Origin: Photobacterium sp. TLY01
Lineage (GTDB): Bacteria > Pseudomonadota > Gammaproteobacteria > Enterobacterales > Vibrionaceae
Assembly (NCBI RefSeq): GCF_021432065.1
Contig: NZ_CP090364.1
Location: forward strand, 1,998,601 to 2,062,600
Direction of reading: 5' to 3'
Length of the DNA stretch: 64,000 nt
Made by a program: the position numbers and the translations under genes. The stretch's first letter is position 1; every line of letters starts with the position of its first letter. The notes beneath the pieces are model-generated. The model did no database searches, was not told the origin of the DNA, and saw only the letters and a list, made by a program, of their open reading frames with translations. Positions 26,624 through 36,159 of the stretch are shown here, piece by piece.

Positions 26624-27868
26624 CTAGTCATCCAGACGGCACTGGCTGACGGCCGAGCCATCAAAATAACATGCCAGATCGACCCATTGGCCCTCAAAAC
26701 CACTCAGTGAAGCATCCGAGGCGGCGTAACCCCAGATCGCATTCCCGGACACCGGCCCTTGAAGACTGATTTCCGCTTCCTGCAATTCAGGTTCGATTTC
26801 TCGCACCAGATACTGGCCATCAACTAAGCTGCCTTCGAGTTCGACCCACTGCCCGTCCAATGTGGCTTTCGTCAGACCGTCCTCCAGGCGAACCGTTGCG
26901 CTCATCAGCAATTCAACGCCATTCACTGACAGGGTGTCATTCCTATACTGCGCTGTTCCTTCAATGCTGAACCGATCCGTTGTGACCTGAGAAGAAGACA
27001 GTTCAAAGTCCACTTCAAGAGCGGTCAGCTGACCTGCCTGATTGACCAGTTCAACCTCGACCGTGCGACCGGTGAGCAGATCAGACTGAGCGCCATCTTG
27101 GTAGCGGGTATCTGCTGTCAGCGTCACGACAGTACGGCTATTGAGTTCAATGGCTGTTTTTTCACGGTTCACGAAAGTGATCACCCCCTCAAGCGCTTTA
27201 CCATCCATTTCTGCCGCGTCTTCGGTGTCAACCTCGGCAGCCTGGAAAATACCGTCAGCGAACACGCCTGTCACTTCTACCCACTGCCCATTCTGTAACG
27301 GCTCATCATCCAGATCCGCACCGGCAAAATTCACCACTGTGTCATTGATCGAGAAGGTCTGCGCTGAAGTATCCAGCTGACTGACACGGCCTTCCACTTC
27401 ACTGATCGCCGTCGCATCGATCGCCTTTACTGCAGTCAGGGTCAGGTTGCCATCGGCCTGTGGCTGCGCGAAAAGCAGCGCAAAATCACCCACCTGCACG
27501 CTCGTCGTCACCTGTCCCAGCAGCACGGCCTGACCATTGACCGTGATGGACTGCCCATCGACTGTGGTCACTTCGCCGCTCATGATAGGTTCGAGCTCTA
27601 TCTCACTCACCCGGCCATCATCGCTGTCGATTTCAACCTGCATCCCTGAAGCCACATCCGCCAGTAAAAGAGGCTGGTCCTGATAAGACACACCGGCCGA
27701 TGCGACATCCAGACTGCGACCATTCACCGACATTGTCGCTTGTTCAGCCTGCACACTGTCTACGGTACCAAGCAAAGTCCCTGAATAGGCCTGTTGCGTA
27801 TCAGAATCGCTGCCACCACACGCACTCAGCAAGCCGCCCAACACGGTAACTGAAAGAATTTTTTTCAT
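26624..27868 (-). CDS. DUF5666-type lipoprotein
   Basis: A 414-residue exported lipoprotein. The signal peptide MKKILSVTVLGGLLSAC ends in a lipobox with Cys17, followed by a Gly/Ser/Asp-rich spacer. The rest is a chain of about five related beta-rich units: GTLLGTVDSVQ..., SGEVTTVDGQ..., EGRVSQLD..., EGVITFVNRE... and EGTAQY..., each with a conserved start (G/E-x-V) and a trailing GQWVEV/GMQVEI-like strand. This pattern fits the DUF5666 family. The protein is strongly acidic. It is divergent from a response regulator and sensor kinase, 94 bases apart, so it may be their target or accessory sensor. Function unknown. Confidence 0.75.
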   Translation of the reverse strand: MKKILSVTVLGGLLSACGGSDSDTQQAYSGTLLGTVDSVQAEQATMSVNGRSLDVASAGVSYQDQPLLLADVASGMQVEIDSDDGRVSEIELEPIMSGEVTTVDGQSITVNGQAVLLGQVTTSVQVGDFALLFAQPQADGNLTLTAVKAIDATAISEVEGRVSQLDTSAQTFSINDTVVNFAGADLDDEPLQNGQWVEVTGVFADGIFQAAEVDTEDAAEMDGKALEGVITFVNREKTAIELNSRTVVTLTADTRYQDGAQSDLLTGRTVEVELVNQAGQLTALEVDFELSSSQVTTDRFSIEGTAQYRNDTLSVNGVELLMSATVRLEDGLTKATLDGQWVELEGSLVDGQYLVREIEPELQEAEISLQGPVSGNAIWGYAASDASLSGFEGQWVDLACYFDGSAVSQCRLDD

Positions 27869-27962
27869 GATTTCTGACCCTTATGTTCGCTTTCATTCTT
27901 GATACGGCATATGGTATGCAATGAGACGTGAAGTATTCGTGAAGACGCATAAAGGAGGCTGC

Positions 27963-28631
27963 ATGCGGGTTCTGATTGTGGAAGATAACCATAAAGTATC
28001 GGAAACCATTGCCGATTATCTGGAGCTGGAAGGCATGGAAACTGACTTTGCCTTTCACGGCGAAGCGGCGCTGGCTCTGGTCGCAGAAAATCATTATGAC
28101 GTCATTATTATGGACATCATGATGCCAAGAGCGGATGGTATTACCACGGTACAGACACTGCGTCAGGAGCTGTTCTGCAACACCCCTATTTTGTTTCTCA
28201 CAGCCAAGGACGGCCTGGACAGTAAGGTCGCGGCATTTAATGCCGGTGGTGATGATTACCTGCTCAAACCCTTCGCAATGGAAGAGCTGACTCTGCGTTT
28301 GAAAGCCCTTGCCAGCCGGGGGCCCAGACAGGACATTGGCATCCTGACCTATGCCGATATCGCGCTCAACCCTCAAACGGAAGAAGTGAGTCGGGCGGGT
28401 CAACCCATCAAGCTCAGCCGCATTCAGTTCAAGATTCTCCGGCTGCTGTTACGTCAGGCACCGGCTGTTGTCAGCCGGCAGGAAGTGATCGATGCCGTAT
28501 GGGGCGAAGATGCACCGCCCAGCGATGCGTTACGCAGCCATGTGTACAGCTTACGAAATGCCCTTGATAAAGGATTTGAGACCAGCAGACTAGAGACAAT
28601 TCATGGCAAAGGTTACCGGCTCAAAAACTGA
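27963..28631 (+). CDS. OmpR/PhoB-family response regulator
   Basis: A 222-residue response regulator. The receiver domain (1-115) has the acidic pair VEDN, the phosphoacceptor in IIMDIMMP (about Asp51), the switch LTAKD and the lysine LLKPF. The winged-helix domain (about 125-222) has IKLSRIQFKILRLL, VVSRQEVIDAVW, DALRSHVYSLRNALD and IHGKGYRL. The start at 27963 is set by AAAGGAGG 5-6 bases upstream. It overlaps the sensor kinase gene by 29 bases, so the two are co-translated. The DUF5666 lipoprotein gene lies opposite. I cannot name the regulon. Confidence 0.92.
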   Translation: MRVLIVEDNHKVSETIADYLELEGMETDFAFHGEAALALVAENHYDVIIMDIMMPRADGITTVQTLRQELFCNTPILFLTAKDGLDSKVAAFNAGGDDYLLKPFAMEELTLRLKALASRGPRQDIGILTYADIALNPQTEEVSRAGQPIKLSRIQFKILRLLLRQAPAVVSRQEVIDAVWGEDAPPSDALRSHVYSLRNALDKGFETSRLETIHGKGYRLKN

Positions 28632-29859
28632 TCGCGTCTATCCCAGCATTTTTCATCGCCTGAGAATCAGTTTTTTACTGCTCACCCTGGCGATGTTCGG
28701 CTTATTTGGTTCGGTCATTTTCATCGCTGAAGAACAACTCGAAATCATCAGCCTGCATCACTGGCTGGATACTGAGGCCAATCAGTATGCCCAGGAATAC
28801 CGGATCACAGGCCATAACACGCCGCTGCCAAACCCGGAGGAGTTTGCCAGTTACTGGAGCGAAGAAACCCTGCCGGACTGGCTGGTTCCCTATCATCAGC
28901 CCGGATTTTACGAACACTTGCTTGGCACCGAAGATAAGCACTTTACCGTGATTGAACATCCCTCCGGCCAAGGGCTTTTCTATCTGGTTTTTCAGGACGA
29001 TGCCGATGACTATCTTGACGAGTACGAGAACAGCCTGCACAGCATCACACTGCTCCTTGGTATCGCGGTGACTCTGGCCATCGCAGCTTATGGGGTGTAC
29101 CTGTCACGGACCTTGTCTCAGCCGCTGATCGCTATCCAGAAGAAAATTGCCCAGATGCCACCTGGCGAGCCTGTCTTTGACCTGGATACCGCCTTTAGCG
29201 AAACCCGAGCCATTGAACAAAGCCTGCGCGACAGTAAGCTCAACATCGCAAAATTTTTTCAGCGAGAGCAGGAATTCAGCCGCTTTGCGTCCCATGAGCT
29301 CAGAACACCTATCATGGTGATTAAGGGGTCTGCAGATATCCTCAAAAGGATCCCGGATCAACCACGCATTGCACAAAAGGCCGTAAGCCGCTTACAGCAA
29401 GCCAGCCAGGAGATGACTTTATTAACAGAGACTTTCTTGCTTCTTGGCCGCGAGCAGATTGATGACAGCTTCTTCTCGCCATGTCATCTCGCCACGATTT
29501 TGCAGCAGCAACTGGATGAGCTTTCCCCCTTATTTGCCCGTCAGAATACCAGCTACGCGCTTACACTCAATCACACGGCTACCGTGCAGGCACCGGAAAG
29601 TTTTGTCTCCATCATTATCAACAACCTGATCAAAAATGCCTTCAGCTACAGCATTGGAAATATTGATATCGCCCTGAACGGCATTCAGCTCAGCATAGCC
29701 AACAGACATGGCGGGCACGATACAGAAAACGCCGGTTATGGCTGCGGGCTGGTGATCGTCAGCCGGATATGCGAAAGAATGGGATGGGATTATCAGGCAG
29801 AAGATAATGGAGAAGTGTTTACAACCCACCTGACGTTCAAAGACAGCCAAACGGCATAA
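28603..29859 (+). CDS. sensor histidine kinase
   Basis: A 418-residue membrane kinase. Topology: helix 1 (about residues 23-45), a periplasmic sensor region (about 46-145) rich in acidic residues (DDADDYLDEYEN), helix 2 (about 150-168), a HAMP-like linker, then a HisKA domain with RFASHELRTP as H-box and a HATPase with N-box IINNLIKNAFSYS. The G1 box is abbreviated: IANRHGGHDTENAGYGCGL replaces the usual DxGxG, although the GCGL part of G2 is present. It begins inside the response regulator gene. Alternative starts are possible because no strong Shine-Dalgarno precedes 28603. Confidence 0.88.
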   Translation: MAKVTGSKTDRVYPSIFHRLRISFLLLTLAMFGLFGSVIFIAEEQLEIISLHHWLDTEANQYAQEYRITGHNTPLPNPEEFASYWSEETLPDWLVPYHQPGFYEHLLGTEDKHFTVIEHPSGQGLFYLVFQDDADDYLDEYENSLHSITLLLGIAVTLAIAAYGVYLSRTLSQPLIAIQKKIAQMPPGEPVFDLDTAFSETRAIEQSLRDSKLNIAKFFQREQEFSRFASHELRTPIMVIKGSADILKRIPDQPRIAQKAVSRLQQASQEMTLLTETFLLLGREQIDDSFFSPCHLATILQQQLDELSPLFARQNTSYALTLNHTATVQAPESFVSIIINNLIKNAFSYSIGNIDIALNGIQLSIANRHGGHDTENAGYGCGLVIVSRICERMGWDYQAEDNGEVFTTHLTFKDSQTA

Positions 29860-29864
29860 ACAAA

Positions 29865-29888
29865 CAAGCCGCCTGAACAGGCGGCTTG
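29865..29888 (-). terminator. serC terminator (also ends the kinase gene)
   Basis: CAAGCCGCCTG and CAGGCGGCTTG form a perfect stem. On the minus strand it is followed by TTTGTTT, so it best serves serC; on the plus strand there is no T tract. Confidence 0.7.
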
Positions 29889-29905
29889 ACTGCAGTTGTC
29901 TTTAC

Positions 29906-30988
29906 TCAGGCATTGTCGCGTTCGAATGCCGCCATGAAATCGACCAGCGCCTGAACGCCCTCAATTGGCATCGCGTTATAAATAGAGGCCCGCATACCGC
30001 CAACCACACGGTGACCCGCCAGAGCTTTCAGGCCCGCAGCATCTGCCTGTTGCAAGAAGGCTTTATCCAGTTCCGCATTTTTCAGCTGAAAAGGAACATT
30101 CATCAATGAACGGTTCGCCTGATGCACTTCATTGCGATAAAAGTCAGACTGATCAATAAAGTCATAAAGCAATTTCGCTTTTGCTTCATTGCGTGCTTGC
30201 ATCGCCTCGACGCCACCGATGCCTTTCAGCCACTTGAACACCTCACCGGCCAGATACCAGGCAAAGGTTGGTGGTGTATTAAACATGGATTCTTTCTCTG
30301 CCAGCACTTTGTAATCCAATATGCTTGGCAGAATGTCCTTGGCCAGACCCAGCAAATCATCACGCACAATCACGATTGTCAGACCGGCCGGGCCGATATT
30401 TTTCTGCGCCCCGGCGTAGATCACTCCGTACTGTGACACGTCGATTTTGCGCGACAAAATGGTAGAAGACATATCGGCGACAATCGGCTTGTCCGTCTGT
30501 GGCAAGTCACGGATCTCAATCCCATCGATTGTCTCGTTCGGACAGAAATGCACATAGGCCGCGTGTTCAGTCAGCGCCCAGTCACTTGCCGGCAGGACGG
30601 CTTTTTTGCCTTCTCGCTCGCACGTAATATCAATCACATTCGGCTGGCAGTATTTCTGGGCTTCTTCAATGGCACTGTGTGCCCAGTAGCCGCCGTCAAT
30701 GTAATCCGCTGTGGTGGCATCGCCCAGCAGGTTCATCGGCACGGCAGCAAACTGTGCCCGCGCACCACCGTGGCAGAAAAGAACATGGTAGTTGTCAGGT
30801 ATAGCCAGCAGGTCACGTAAATCACGCTCGGACTGTTCTGCGACAGCGATAAAGTCTTTACTTCGGTGGCTGATTTCCATGACCGAGGTGCCCAGACCAT
30901 TCCAGTTCACCAATTCCTGTTGGGCTTTCACCAGCACTTCTGCCGGCATCATTGCCGGACCTGCACAAAAGTTATAAACCTTATCCAT
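29906..30988 (-). CDS. serC: phosphoserine aminotransferase
   Basis: A 360-residue PLP enzyme of serine and pyridoxine synthesis. It matches E. coli SerC from [15 protein letters not shown] through [18 protein letters not shown], the PLP-lysine region [15 protein letters not shown], and the C-terminal [16 protein letters not shown]. The start at 30988 ([11 protein letters not shown]) is preferred by similarity; an in-frame ATG four codons upstream lies too close to AGGAG. The gene is monocistronic and precedes neither aroA nor gyrA in an operon. Confidence 0.95.
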   Translation of the reverse strand: MDKVYNFCAGPAMMPAEVLVKAQQELVNWNGLGTSVMEISHRSKDFIAVAEQSERDLRDLLAIPDNYHVLFCHGGARAQFAAVPMNLLGDATTADYIDGGYWAHSAIEEAQKYCQPNVIDITCEREGKKAVLPASDWALTEHAAYVHFCPNETIDGIEIRDLPQTDKPIVADMSSTILSRKIDVSQYGVIYAGAQKNIGPAGLTIVIVRDDLLGLAKDILPSILDYKVLAEKESMFNTPPTFAWYLAGEVFKWLKGIGGVEAMQARNEAKAKLLYDFIDQSDFYRNEVHQANRSLMNVPFQLKNAELDKAFLQQADAAGLKALAGHRVVGGMRASIYNAMPIEGVQALVDFMAAFERDNA

Positions 30989-31183
30989 GATGAGAAACAT
31001 GCTCCTGCTTTGAGAAAATGAGATGACCCTGTTATCAACCGCATGAATAACCGGATCTGTGTTCTATTTTTTTACACCTTTCATTGGTTGCTGAAAACCT
31101 TTTTTGTTGAGTAAACAATAAAAAATACCGAACAGCATCAACGAAACAAACAAAAGAGGCATTTTGCTAAAAAAATGTTATAA

Positions 31184-31211
31184 AAAAACGCAGCTGTAGA
31201 GCTGCGTTTTT
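31184..31211 (-). terminator. gyrA terminator
   Basis: AAAACGCAGCT and AGCTGCGTTTT form a long stem with A and T runs outside it. It lies just past the gyrA stop at 31228. Confidence 0.85.
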
Positions 31212-31227
31212 CTGGTTAAGCGAACGA

Positions 31228-33873
31228 TCAGTCTTCGCTGCTGTCTTTGGCTTCATCGCCTTCTTCAGGCAAGGCGGCCGCATCGGCATCCGTTGTCACT
31301 TCCGCCACAACCTCTTCGCCGTCAACTTGCGCCAACTCGTCATCCTCAGGTTCTTCAATACGCTGAAGACCAACAACTTGTTCATCTTCTGCAGTACGAA
31401 TCAGAGTCACCCCCTGAGTATTTCGACCAACGCGGCTGACTTCTGCGACACGGGTACGTACCAGAGTACCGGCATTGGTGATCATCATGAACTCATCACC
31501 CTCCTGCACCTGAACCGCACCAACCACAGAGCCGTTACGCTCGGAGACCTTGATGGACACCACACCCTGAGTCGCACGACTCTTCGCCGGATACTCTTCC
31601 AGGCTGGTACGCTTACCGTAACCGTTTTCAGTCACAGTCAGCACATCACCTTCATGGCTAGGTACGATGAGCGAGACCACTTTGTCGTCATTGGCCAGCT
31701 TGATACCGCGGACACCTGCCGCAGTCCGGCCCATGCCACGCACTTGCTCTTCAGAGAAGCGTACCACTTTACCGGCGGCAGAGAACAGCATGATGTCATT
31801 GTTGCTGTCCGTGATATTCACACCAATCAGTGAATCACCCTCACGCAGGTTCACCGCAATAATACCGGCACTGCGAGGACGGCTGAAATCGGTCAGCGGT
31901 GTTTTCTTCACCGTACCGTCTGCCGTTGCCATGAAGATGAACTTATCTTCTTCATATTCTTTCACCGGCAGAATTGCGGTAATACGCTCATTCTCTTCCA
32001 GCGGCAGGATATTCACAATTGGCTTGCCACGTGCAGTCCGGCTAGCCTGCGGTAACTGGTAAACCTTCAGCCAGTACATACGACCGCGGCTTGAGAAGCA
32101 CAGAATCGTATCGTGGGTATTGGCAACCAGCAGGCGTTCAATGAAGTCTTCATCCTTCATACGCGTTGCTGCACGCCCTTTACCACCGCGTCGCTGTGCT
32201 TCGTAATCAGCCAGCAGCTGATATTTCACATAGCCATGGTGAGACAAAGTCACCACCACGTCTTCCTGCGTGATCAGATCTTCCAGGTCGATATCATGGC
32301 TGGCCGCTGTAATTTCGGTGCGGCGAACATCACTGAACTGCTCCCGGGCAAGCTCAAGTTCACCACGAATCACTTCCATCAGGCGCTCAGCACTGCTCAG
32401 GATCAGCATCAGCTCTTCGATCTGAGTTAACAGACCTTTGTACTCGTCGAGAATCTTCTCGTGTTCCAGACCGGTCAGTTTGTGCAGACGCAAGTCCAGA
32501 ATGGCCTGTGCCTGTTGTTCTGTCAGGTAGTACATACCCTCGCGAACACCCAGCTCAGCAGCCAGCCACTCAGGGCGAGCCGCATCCACACCGGCACGTT
32601 CCAGCATGGCCGCCACGTCACCCAACTGCCATGAACGGGCCAGCAGGCCTTCACGGGCAATTTGCGGCGTCGCCGCCTGACGGATCAGTTCGATGATTTC
32701 ATCGATATTGACCAGTGCAATCGCCAGACCTTCCAGAATATGCGCACGTTCACGTGCTTTACGCAGTTCAAAGATGGTACGACGTGTCACGACTTCACGG
32801 CGGTGGTTGACAAAGCTTTCCAGCATCTCTTTCAGATTGAAAAGCTTAGGCTGGCCGTTTTTATCCAGCGCCACCATGTTGATACCAAACGTGGTTTGCA
32901 GCTGAGTCTGTGCATACAGGTTGTTCAGGACCACCTCAGCCACAGCGTCACGGCGACACTCAATCACAATGCGCATGCCGTCTTTATCAGACTCGTCACG
33001 CAGTGCACTGATGCCCTCGACTTTCTTCTCTTTGACCAGTTCAGCGATTTTTTCAATCAGACGCGCTTTATTGACCTGATAAGGAATCTCGGTGACAACG
33101 ATGGTTTCTTTCCCATTTTTGTCTGATTCAATCTCGGCCTTAGAGCGCATGTAAACTTTACCGCGCCCCGTTTTATAAGCGTCAATAATACCTTTACGGC
33201 CACTGATCATCGCCGCTGTCGGGAAATCCGGACCCGGTATGTATTCCATCAGCTGGTCGATGGTAATTTGATCGTTGTCCATAAATGCCAGACAGCCGTC
33301 AATCACCTCACCCAGATTATGCGGTGGAATATTGGTCGCCATACCTACGGCAATACCGGACGCACCGTTCACCAGCAGGTTAGGAATTTTGGTTGGCAAC
33401 ACAGCAGGAATCCGCTCTGTGCCATCATAGTTGTCAACAAAGTCGACAGTTTCTTTATCCAGGTCGGCCAGCAGTTCGTGAGCAATTTTGCTCATCCGCA
33501 CTTCGGTGTAACGCATTGCCGCGGCGGAGTCGCCATCAATGGAACCGAAGTTACCCTGGCCATCAACCAGCATATAACGAAGGGAGAAAGGTTGTGCCAT
33601 ACGAACAATAGTGTCGTATACCGCACTATCACCATGCGGGTGATATTTACCGATCACGTCGCCCACAACACGGGCAGATTTTTTGTATGGTTTATTCCAG
33701 TCATTACCGAGTACGTTCATCGCGAATAGTACGCGGCGATGTACCGGCTTCAGGCCATCACGCACATCAGGAAGAGCACGACCCACGATGACGGACATCG
33801 CGTAGTCGAGATACGAGCCTTTCAGCTCCTCTTCAATGTTTACCGGCGTGATCTCTTTTGCAAGATCGCTCAT
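31228..33873 (-). CDS. gyrA: DNA gyrase subunit A
   Basis: An 881-residue GyrA, the DNA-cleaving subunit of gyrase (with GyrB). The N-terminal 100 residues are nearly identical to E. coli. The quinolone region reads [14 protein letters not shown], with Ser83 and Asp87 unchanged, and the active-site tyrosine is in AAMRYTEVR (about Tyr122). The C-terminal DNA-wrapping pinwheel carries the GyrA box QRRGGKG (about residue 560). The protein ends in a long acidic tail (about the last 45 residues), as in other gammaproteobacteria. Monocistronic; divergent from ubiG. Confidence 0.98.
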   Translation of the reverse strand: MSDLAKEITPVNIEEELKGSYLDYAMSVIVGRALPDVRDGLKPVHRRVLFAMNVLGNDWNKPYKKSARVVGDVIGKYHPHGDSAVYDTIVRMAQPFSLRYMLVDGQGNFGSIDGDSAAAMRYTEVRMSKIAHELLADLDKETVDFVDNYDGTERIPAVLPTKIPNLLVNGASGIAVGMATNIPPHNLGEVIDGCLAFMDNDQITIDQLMEYIPGPDFPTAAMISGRKGIIDAYKTGRGKVYMRSKAEIESDKNGKETIVVTEIPYQVNKARLIEKIAELVKEKKVEGISALRDESDKDGMRIVIECRRDAVAEVVLNNLYAQTQLQTTFGINMVALDKNGQPKLFNLKEMLESFVNHRREVVTRRTIFELRKARERAHILEGLAIALVNIDEIIELIRQAATPQIAREGLLARSWQLGDVAAMLERAGVDAARPEWLAAELGVREGMYYLTEQQAQAILDLRLHKLTGLEHEKILDEYKGLLTQIEELMLILSSAERLMEVIRGELELAREQFSDVRRTEITAASHDIDLEDLITQEDVVVTLSHHGYVKYQLLADYEAQRRGGKGRAATRMKDEDFIERLLVANTHDTILCFSSRGRMYWLKVYQLPQASRTARGKPIVNILPLEENERITAILPVKEYEEDKFIFMATADGTVKKTPLTDFSRPRSAGIIAVNLREGDSLIGVNITDSNNDIMLFSAAGKVVRFSEEQVRGMGRTAAGVRGIKLANDDKVVSLIVPSHEGDVLTVTENGYGKRTSLEEYPAKSRATQGVVSIKVSERNGSVVGAVQVQEGDEFMMITNAGTLVRTRVAEVSRVGRNTQGVTLIRTAEDEQVVGLQRIEEPEDDELAQVDGEEVVAEVTTDADAAALPEEGDEAKDSSED

Positions 33874-34209
33874 GGAGCCACTATCCCTCAGGTAGATTCT
33901 GTCGTATTTTTATACGTGCAAGGTGCGGGAATATAGCATATTTCCCACTTAATAGGCACACCTTTCAGTGCCTTTCTTGTGAGTAATTTTACGAATTGAA
34001 AATAAACACTTGTCCTTTTGTGCAATCAATGGCGACTCTCGCTACCATCAAGTGACGGTTTTTTATACACAAAATCAGCGACTGACGAAAGATGCACCAG
34101 AACCCCTGTATTTTCTTGCGCCAAACCCAGGTTAAAGAAACAGGCATTTCAAGTCAGCCGTCTTTCGCTATAATGCCCGCTCTGACATCAATGGAAATGG
34201 CGAGCAAGA
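33874..34209. promoter_or_regulatory. divergent promoter region gyrA/ubiG
   Basis: About 336 bases without a coding region. TATAAT at 34169-34174 is a good -10 for ubiG, about 35 bases before its start; the -35 (TTTCAA at 34147-34152) is poor. The left part should hold the gyrA promoter, though I cannot mark it with confidence. Confidence 0.45.
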
Positions 34210-34920
34210 ATGACCAAGCAGTTAAATGTCGATCCGGCAGAAATCAGTAAATTTGAAGAAATGGCATCACGCTGGTGGGATCTGGAAGGCGAATTCAAGC
34301 CGCTGCATCAGATCAACCCACTGCGCTTGAACTATGTGATTGACCATGCCGGCGGACTGTTTGGCAAAAAAATCCTCGATGTGGGCTGCGGCGGCGGCAT
34401 CCTGGCTGAAAGTATGGCCAGAGAAGGCGCGGAAGTGACTGGCCTGGACATGGGGAAAGAGCCATTAACGGTCGCTCGCCTGCATGCTTTGGAAACCGGA
34501 ACCAAGCTGGACTACATCCAGCAGACGGTTGAAGAACATGCCGAACAGCACCCCGAACAGTACGACGTCGTCACTTGTATGGAAATGCTGGAACATGTGC
34601 CGGACCCGGCTTCTGTGATTGCATCCTGTGCCCGACTGGTGAAACCTGGCGGTCATGTGTTCTTTTCAACCCTGAACCGGAACATGAAATCCTATCTGTT
34701 TGCGATTGTCGGTGCCGAGCAGGTGATGAAACTGGTCCCAAAAGGTACACATGATCACAAAAAGTTCATTCGTCCGTCAGAATTGATGGCAATGGTTGAT
34801 CTGACTCCCCTTGAAGACCGTCACATAACCGGTTTGCACTACAACCCACTCACTGACACTTATAAACTGGGTCGTAACGTGGACGTCAATTATATTCTGC
34901 ATACCGTAAAACCCGAATAA
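34210..34920 (+). CDS. ubiG: ubiquinone biosynthesis O-methyltransferase
   Basis: A 236-residue SAM-dependent methyltransferase that carries out both O-methylations in ubiquinone synthesis. Motif I is [15 protein letters not shown] (about 59-73), with the post-I acid in [33 protein letters not shown] at the start and [18 protein letters not shown] later (each a UbiG hallmark) make the assignment firm. gyrA-ubiG divergence is conserved in many gammaproteobacteria. A hairpin at 34939-34963 follows it. Confidence 0.96.
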   Translation: MTKQLNVDPAEISKFEEMASRWWDLEGEFKPLHQINPLRLNYVIDHAGGLFGKKILDVGCGGGILAESMAREGAEVTGLDMGKEPLTVARLHALETGTKLDYIQQTVEEHAEQHPEQYDVVTCMEMLEHVPDPASVIASCARLVKPGGHVFFSTLNRNMKSYLFAIVGAEQVMKLVPKGTHDHKKFIRPSELMAMVDLTPLEDRHITGLHYNPLTDTYKLGRNVDVNYILHTVKPE

Positions 34921-34938
34921 ACCCGCTGTCACACCGCC

Positions 34939-34963
34939 GCCAGGCTCGTTATTCCGGCCTGGC
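34939..34963 (+). terminator. weak hairpin after ubiG
   Basis: GCCAGGC (34939-34945) pairs with GCCTGGC (34957-34963). No T tract follows, so transcription may run on into the next gene. Confidence 0.35.
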
Positions 34964-35098
34964 TGGTCTCCCTTTCATCCGCGTTTAGCCCGATGTCCGG
35001 ATAAGATGCATTATCCTACTGTTTTGCCCTTTTGCTGATATGCTTTAATCACACTCACTGTACTTTCTATATTCGCGCTTGAGATAAGGACACAGCTT

Positions 35099-35815
35099 AT
35101 GTGGGGTTACCGGATTGACGCTGTACTTTTTGACCTGGATGGCACCTTGCTTGATACCGCTCCGGATATGGCAAGAGCGGCGAACCGAGTTCTGGCGGAC
35201 TATGATGTTCAGCCACTGACGGCAGCGCAGATCCAGGCCAACACCAGCTACGGCGCCAATGGCCTGATCAAAGCAGGATTTGGCACCATACCCGCACATC
35301 TCAACCCCATACACCTCAGGCAAAAATTTCTTGATTATTACCACGAAGAAATTTGTTTAAAAACATCAATGTATGATGGAATTGATGTACTTTTAACGTA
35401 TTTAAAAGAAAATAAATTTCCATGGGGAATAATGACAAATAAGCCTGGCTATCTTACTCAGCGCCTGCTGCCCTACTTCCCTGTCTTGTCTGAGGCTGAG
35501 GTCGTTGTCTGTGGCGACACATTAGATAAAGCAAAGCCCCACCCGGACCCGCTGTGGCATGCCTGCCAGTTGCTGGACATCCCTCCTGAACACTGCCTGT
35601 ATATCGGCGACATCGAAAAGGACATGATTGCCGCGCGGGCTGCGCGCATGCCAGGTGCAGTCGCAGGCTGGGGATACATAGGCGACGAGCATCGTCCCGA
35701 CCTGTGGCAAGCCCAGGCCATCCTGCCTGAACCCGCCGCACTCATCCCTATTCTGGAGCAACATAATCGTAACGAAAGCCCCTTTTTTGACCGATCATGC
35801 TGCACGCAAAAATAG
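35099..35815 (+). CDS. HAD-family phosphatase, Gph/MupP-like
   Basis: A 238-residue HAD hydrolase of the phosphoglycolate phosphatase group. Motif I is FDLDGTLLD (residues 11-19), motif II is IMTNKPG, motif III is the lysine in KAKPHPDP, and motif IV is YIGDIEKDM. In Pseudomonas the gene just after ubiG encodes MupP (N-acetylmuramate-6-phosphate phosphatase); the same position and overall similarity make this plausible here, but phosphoglycolate phosphatase is an alternative. AAGGA precedes the ATG. Bases about 35320-35460 are strikingly AT-rich compared with the rest of the gene. Confidence 0.8.
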   Translation: MWGYRIDAVLFDLDGTLLDTAPDMARAANRVLADYDVQPLTAAQIQANTSYGANGLIKAGFGTIPAHLNPIHLRQKFLDYYHEEICLKTSMYDGIDVLLTYLKENKFPWGIMTNKPGYLTQRLLPYFPVLSEAEVVVCGDTLDKAKPHPDPLWHACQLLDIPPEHCLYIGDIEKDMIAARAARMPGAVAGWGYIGDEHRPDLWQAQAILPEPAALIPILEQHNRNESPFFDRSCCTQK

Positions 35816-35957
35816 AGCGGAAAATCAGGAAAAATCAAGGAAAAAAATTTTTTTCCGGCGGAAAAAACAGGCGCATTTTGTTTGCATTTTCCTATGACAC
35901 TGGCAAGTCTGATGAAATAGGTGAGTACGCACTAACTATCCATTTTACATCCCCACG

Positions 35958-35966
35958 TTATCCACA
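35958..35966 (+). promoter_or_regulatory. DnaA box upstream of nrdA
   Basis: TTATCCACA is the perfect DnaA 9-mer. It lies about 200 bases upstream of the nrdA start. DnaA binding to such boxes couples nrdAB transcription to replication initiation in E. coli. Confidence 0.7.
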
Positions 35967-36005
35967 AGCGGTCAAAAAATACCAGCTTGCAAATTCGTAT
36001 GCTCA

Positions 36006-36051
36006 CCACTATCTTGTTTGCCACATGGCTTAACACCCCAATATATAGTGT
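36006..36051. promoter_or_regulatory. NrdR box pair
   Basis: CCCCAATATATAGTGT (36036-36051) matches the NrdR consensus ACACWATATATWGTGT at 14 of 16 positions. CCACTATCTTGTTTGC (36006-36021) is a weaker second copy. Their centres are 30 bases apart, close to the three-turn spacing usual for NrdR box pairs. Binding would repress nrdAB when dATP is high. Confidence 0.7.
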
Positions 36052-36070
36052 TTTGGTCTATCATTTTAAG

Positions 36071-36086
36071 TGTAACGAAGATCACA
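36071..36086. promoter_or_regulatory. CRP-like site
   Basis: TGTAA-N6-TCACA differs from the CRP half-site pair TGTGA-N6-TCACA at one base. It lies 74 bases before the nrdA start. No supporting context beyond sequence. Confidence 0.35.
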
Positions 36087-36159
36087 ATCTTCCTTCACTT
36101 TCTTAATAAAATTGCAAAAAAGCACTATAGATCAGGGAAAACTGGGAAAACGATTAAAA

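Larger units (their letters stand above)
35816..36159 (+). promoter_or_regulatory. nrdA control region
   Basis: 344 bases ahead of nrdA, AT-rich and without a credible gene. It contains a perfect DnaA box, one good and one weaker NrdR box, and a CRP-like site, each listed separately. In E. coli, nrdAB is controlled by DnaA and NrdR, so this arrangement is expected. Transcription start not assigned. Confidence 0.7.

Noticed and set aside
31228-33873. Several long open frames antisense to gyrA, and likewise opposite rpsA, nrdA, nrdB and topA
   Set aside because: They have no ribosome sites or recognisable protein features and arise from codon bias in the real gene on the other strand.
31228-33873. 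Quinolone resistance mutation in GyrA
   Set aside because: Ser83 and Asp87 are the wild-type residues, so there is no sign of target-based resistance in this gene.
35797-36033. 78-codon frame overlapping the end of the HAD gene
   Set aside because: It covers the DnaA box and part of the NrdR sites, has no similarity I recognise and no ribosome site; the region is better read as nrdA control sequence.
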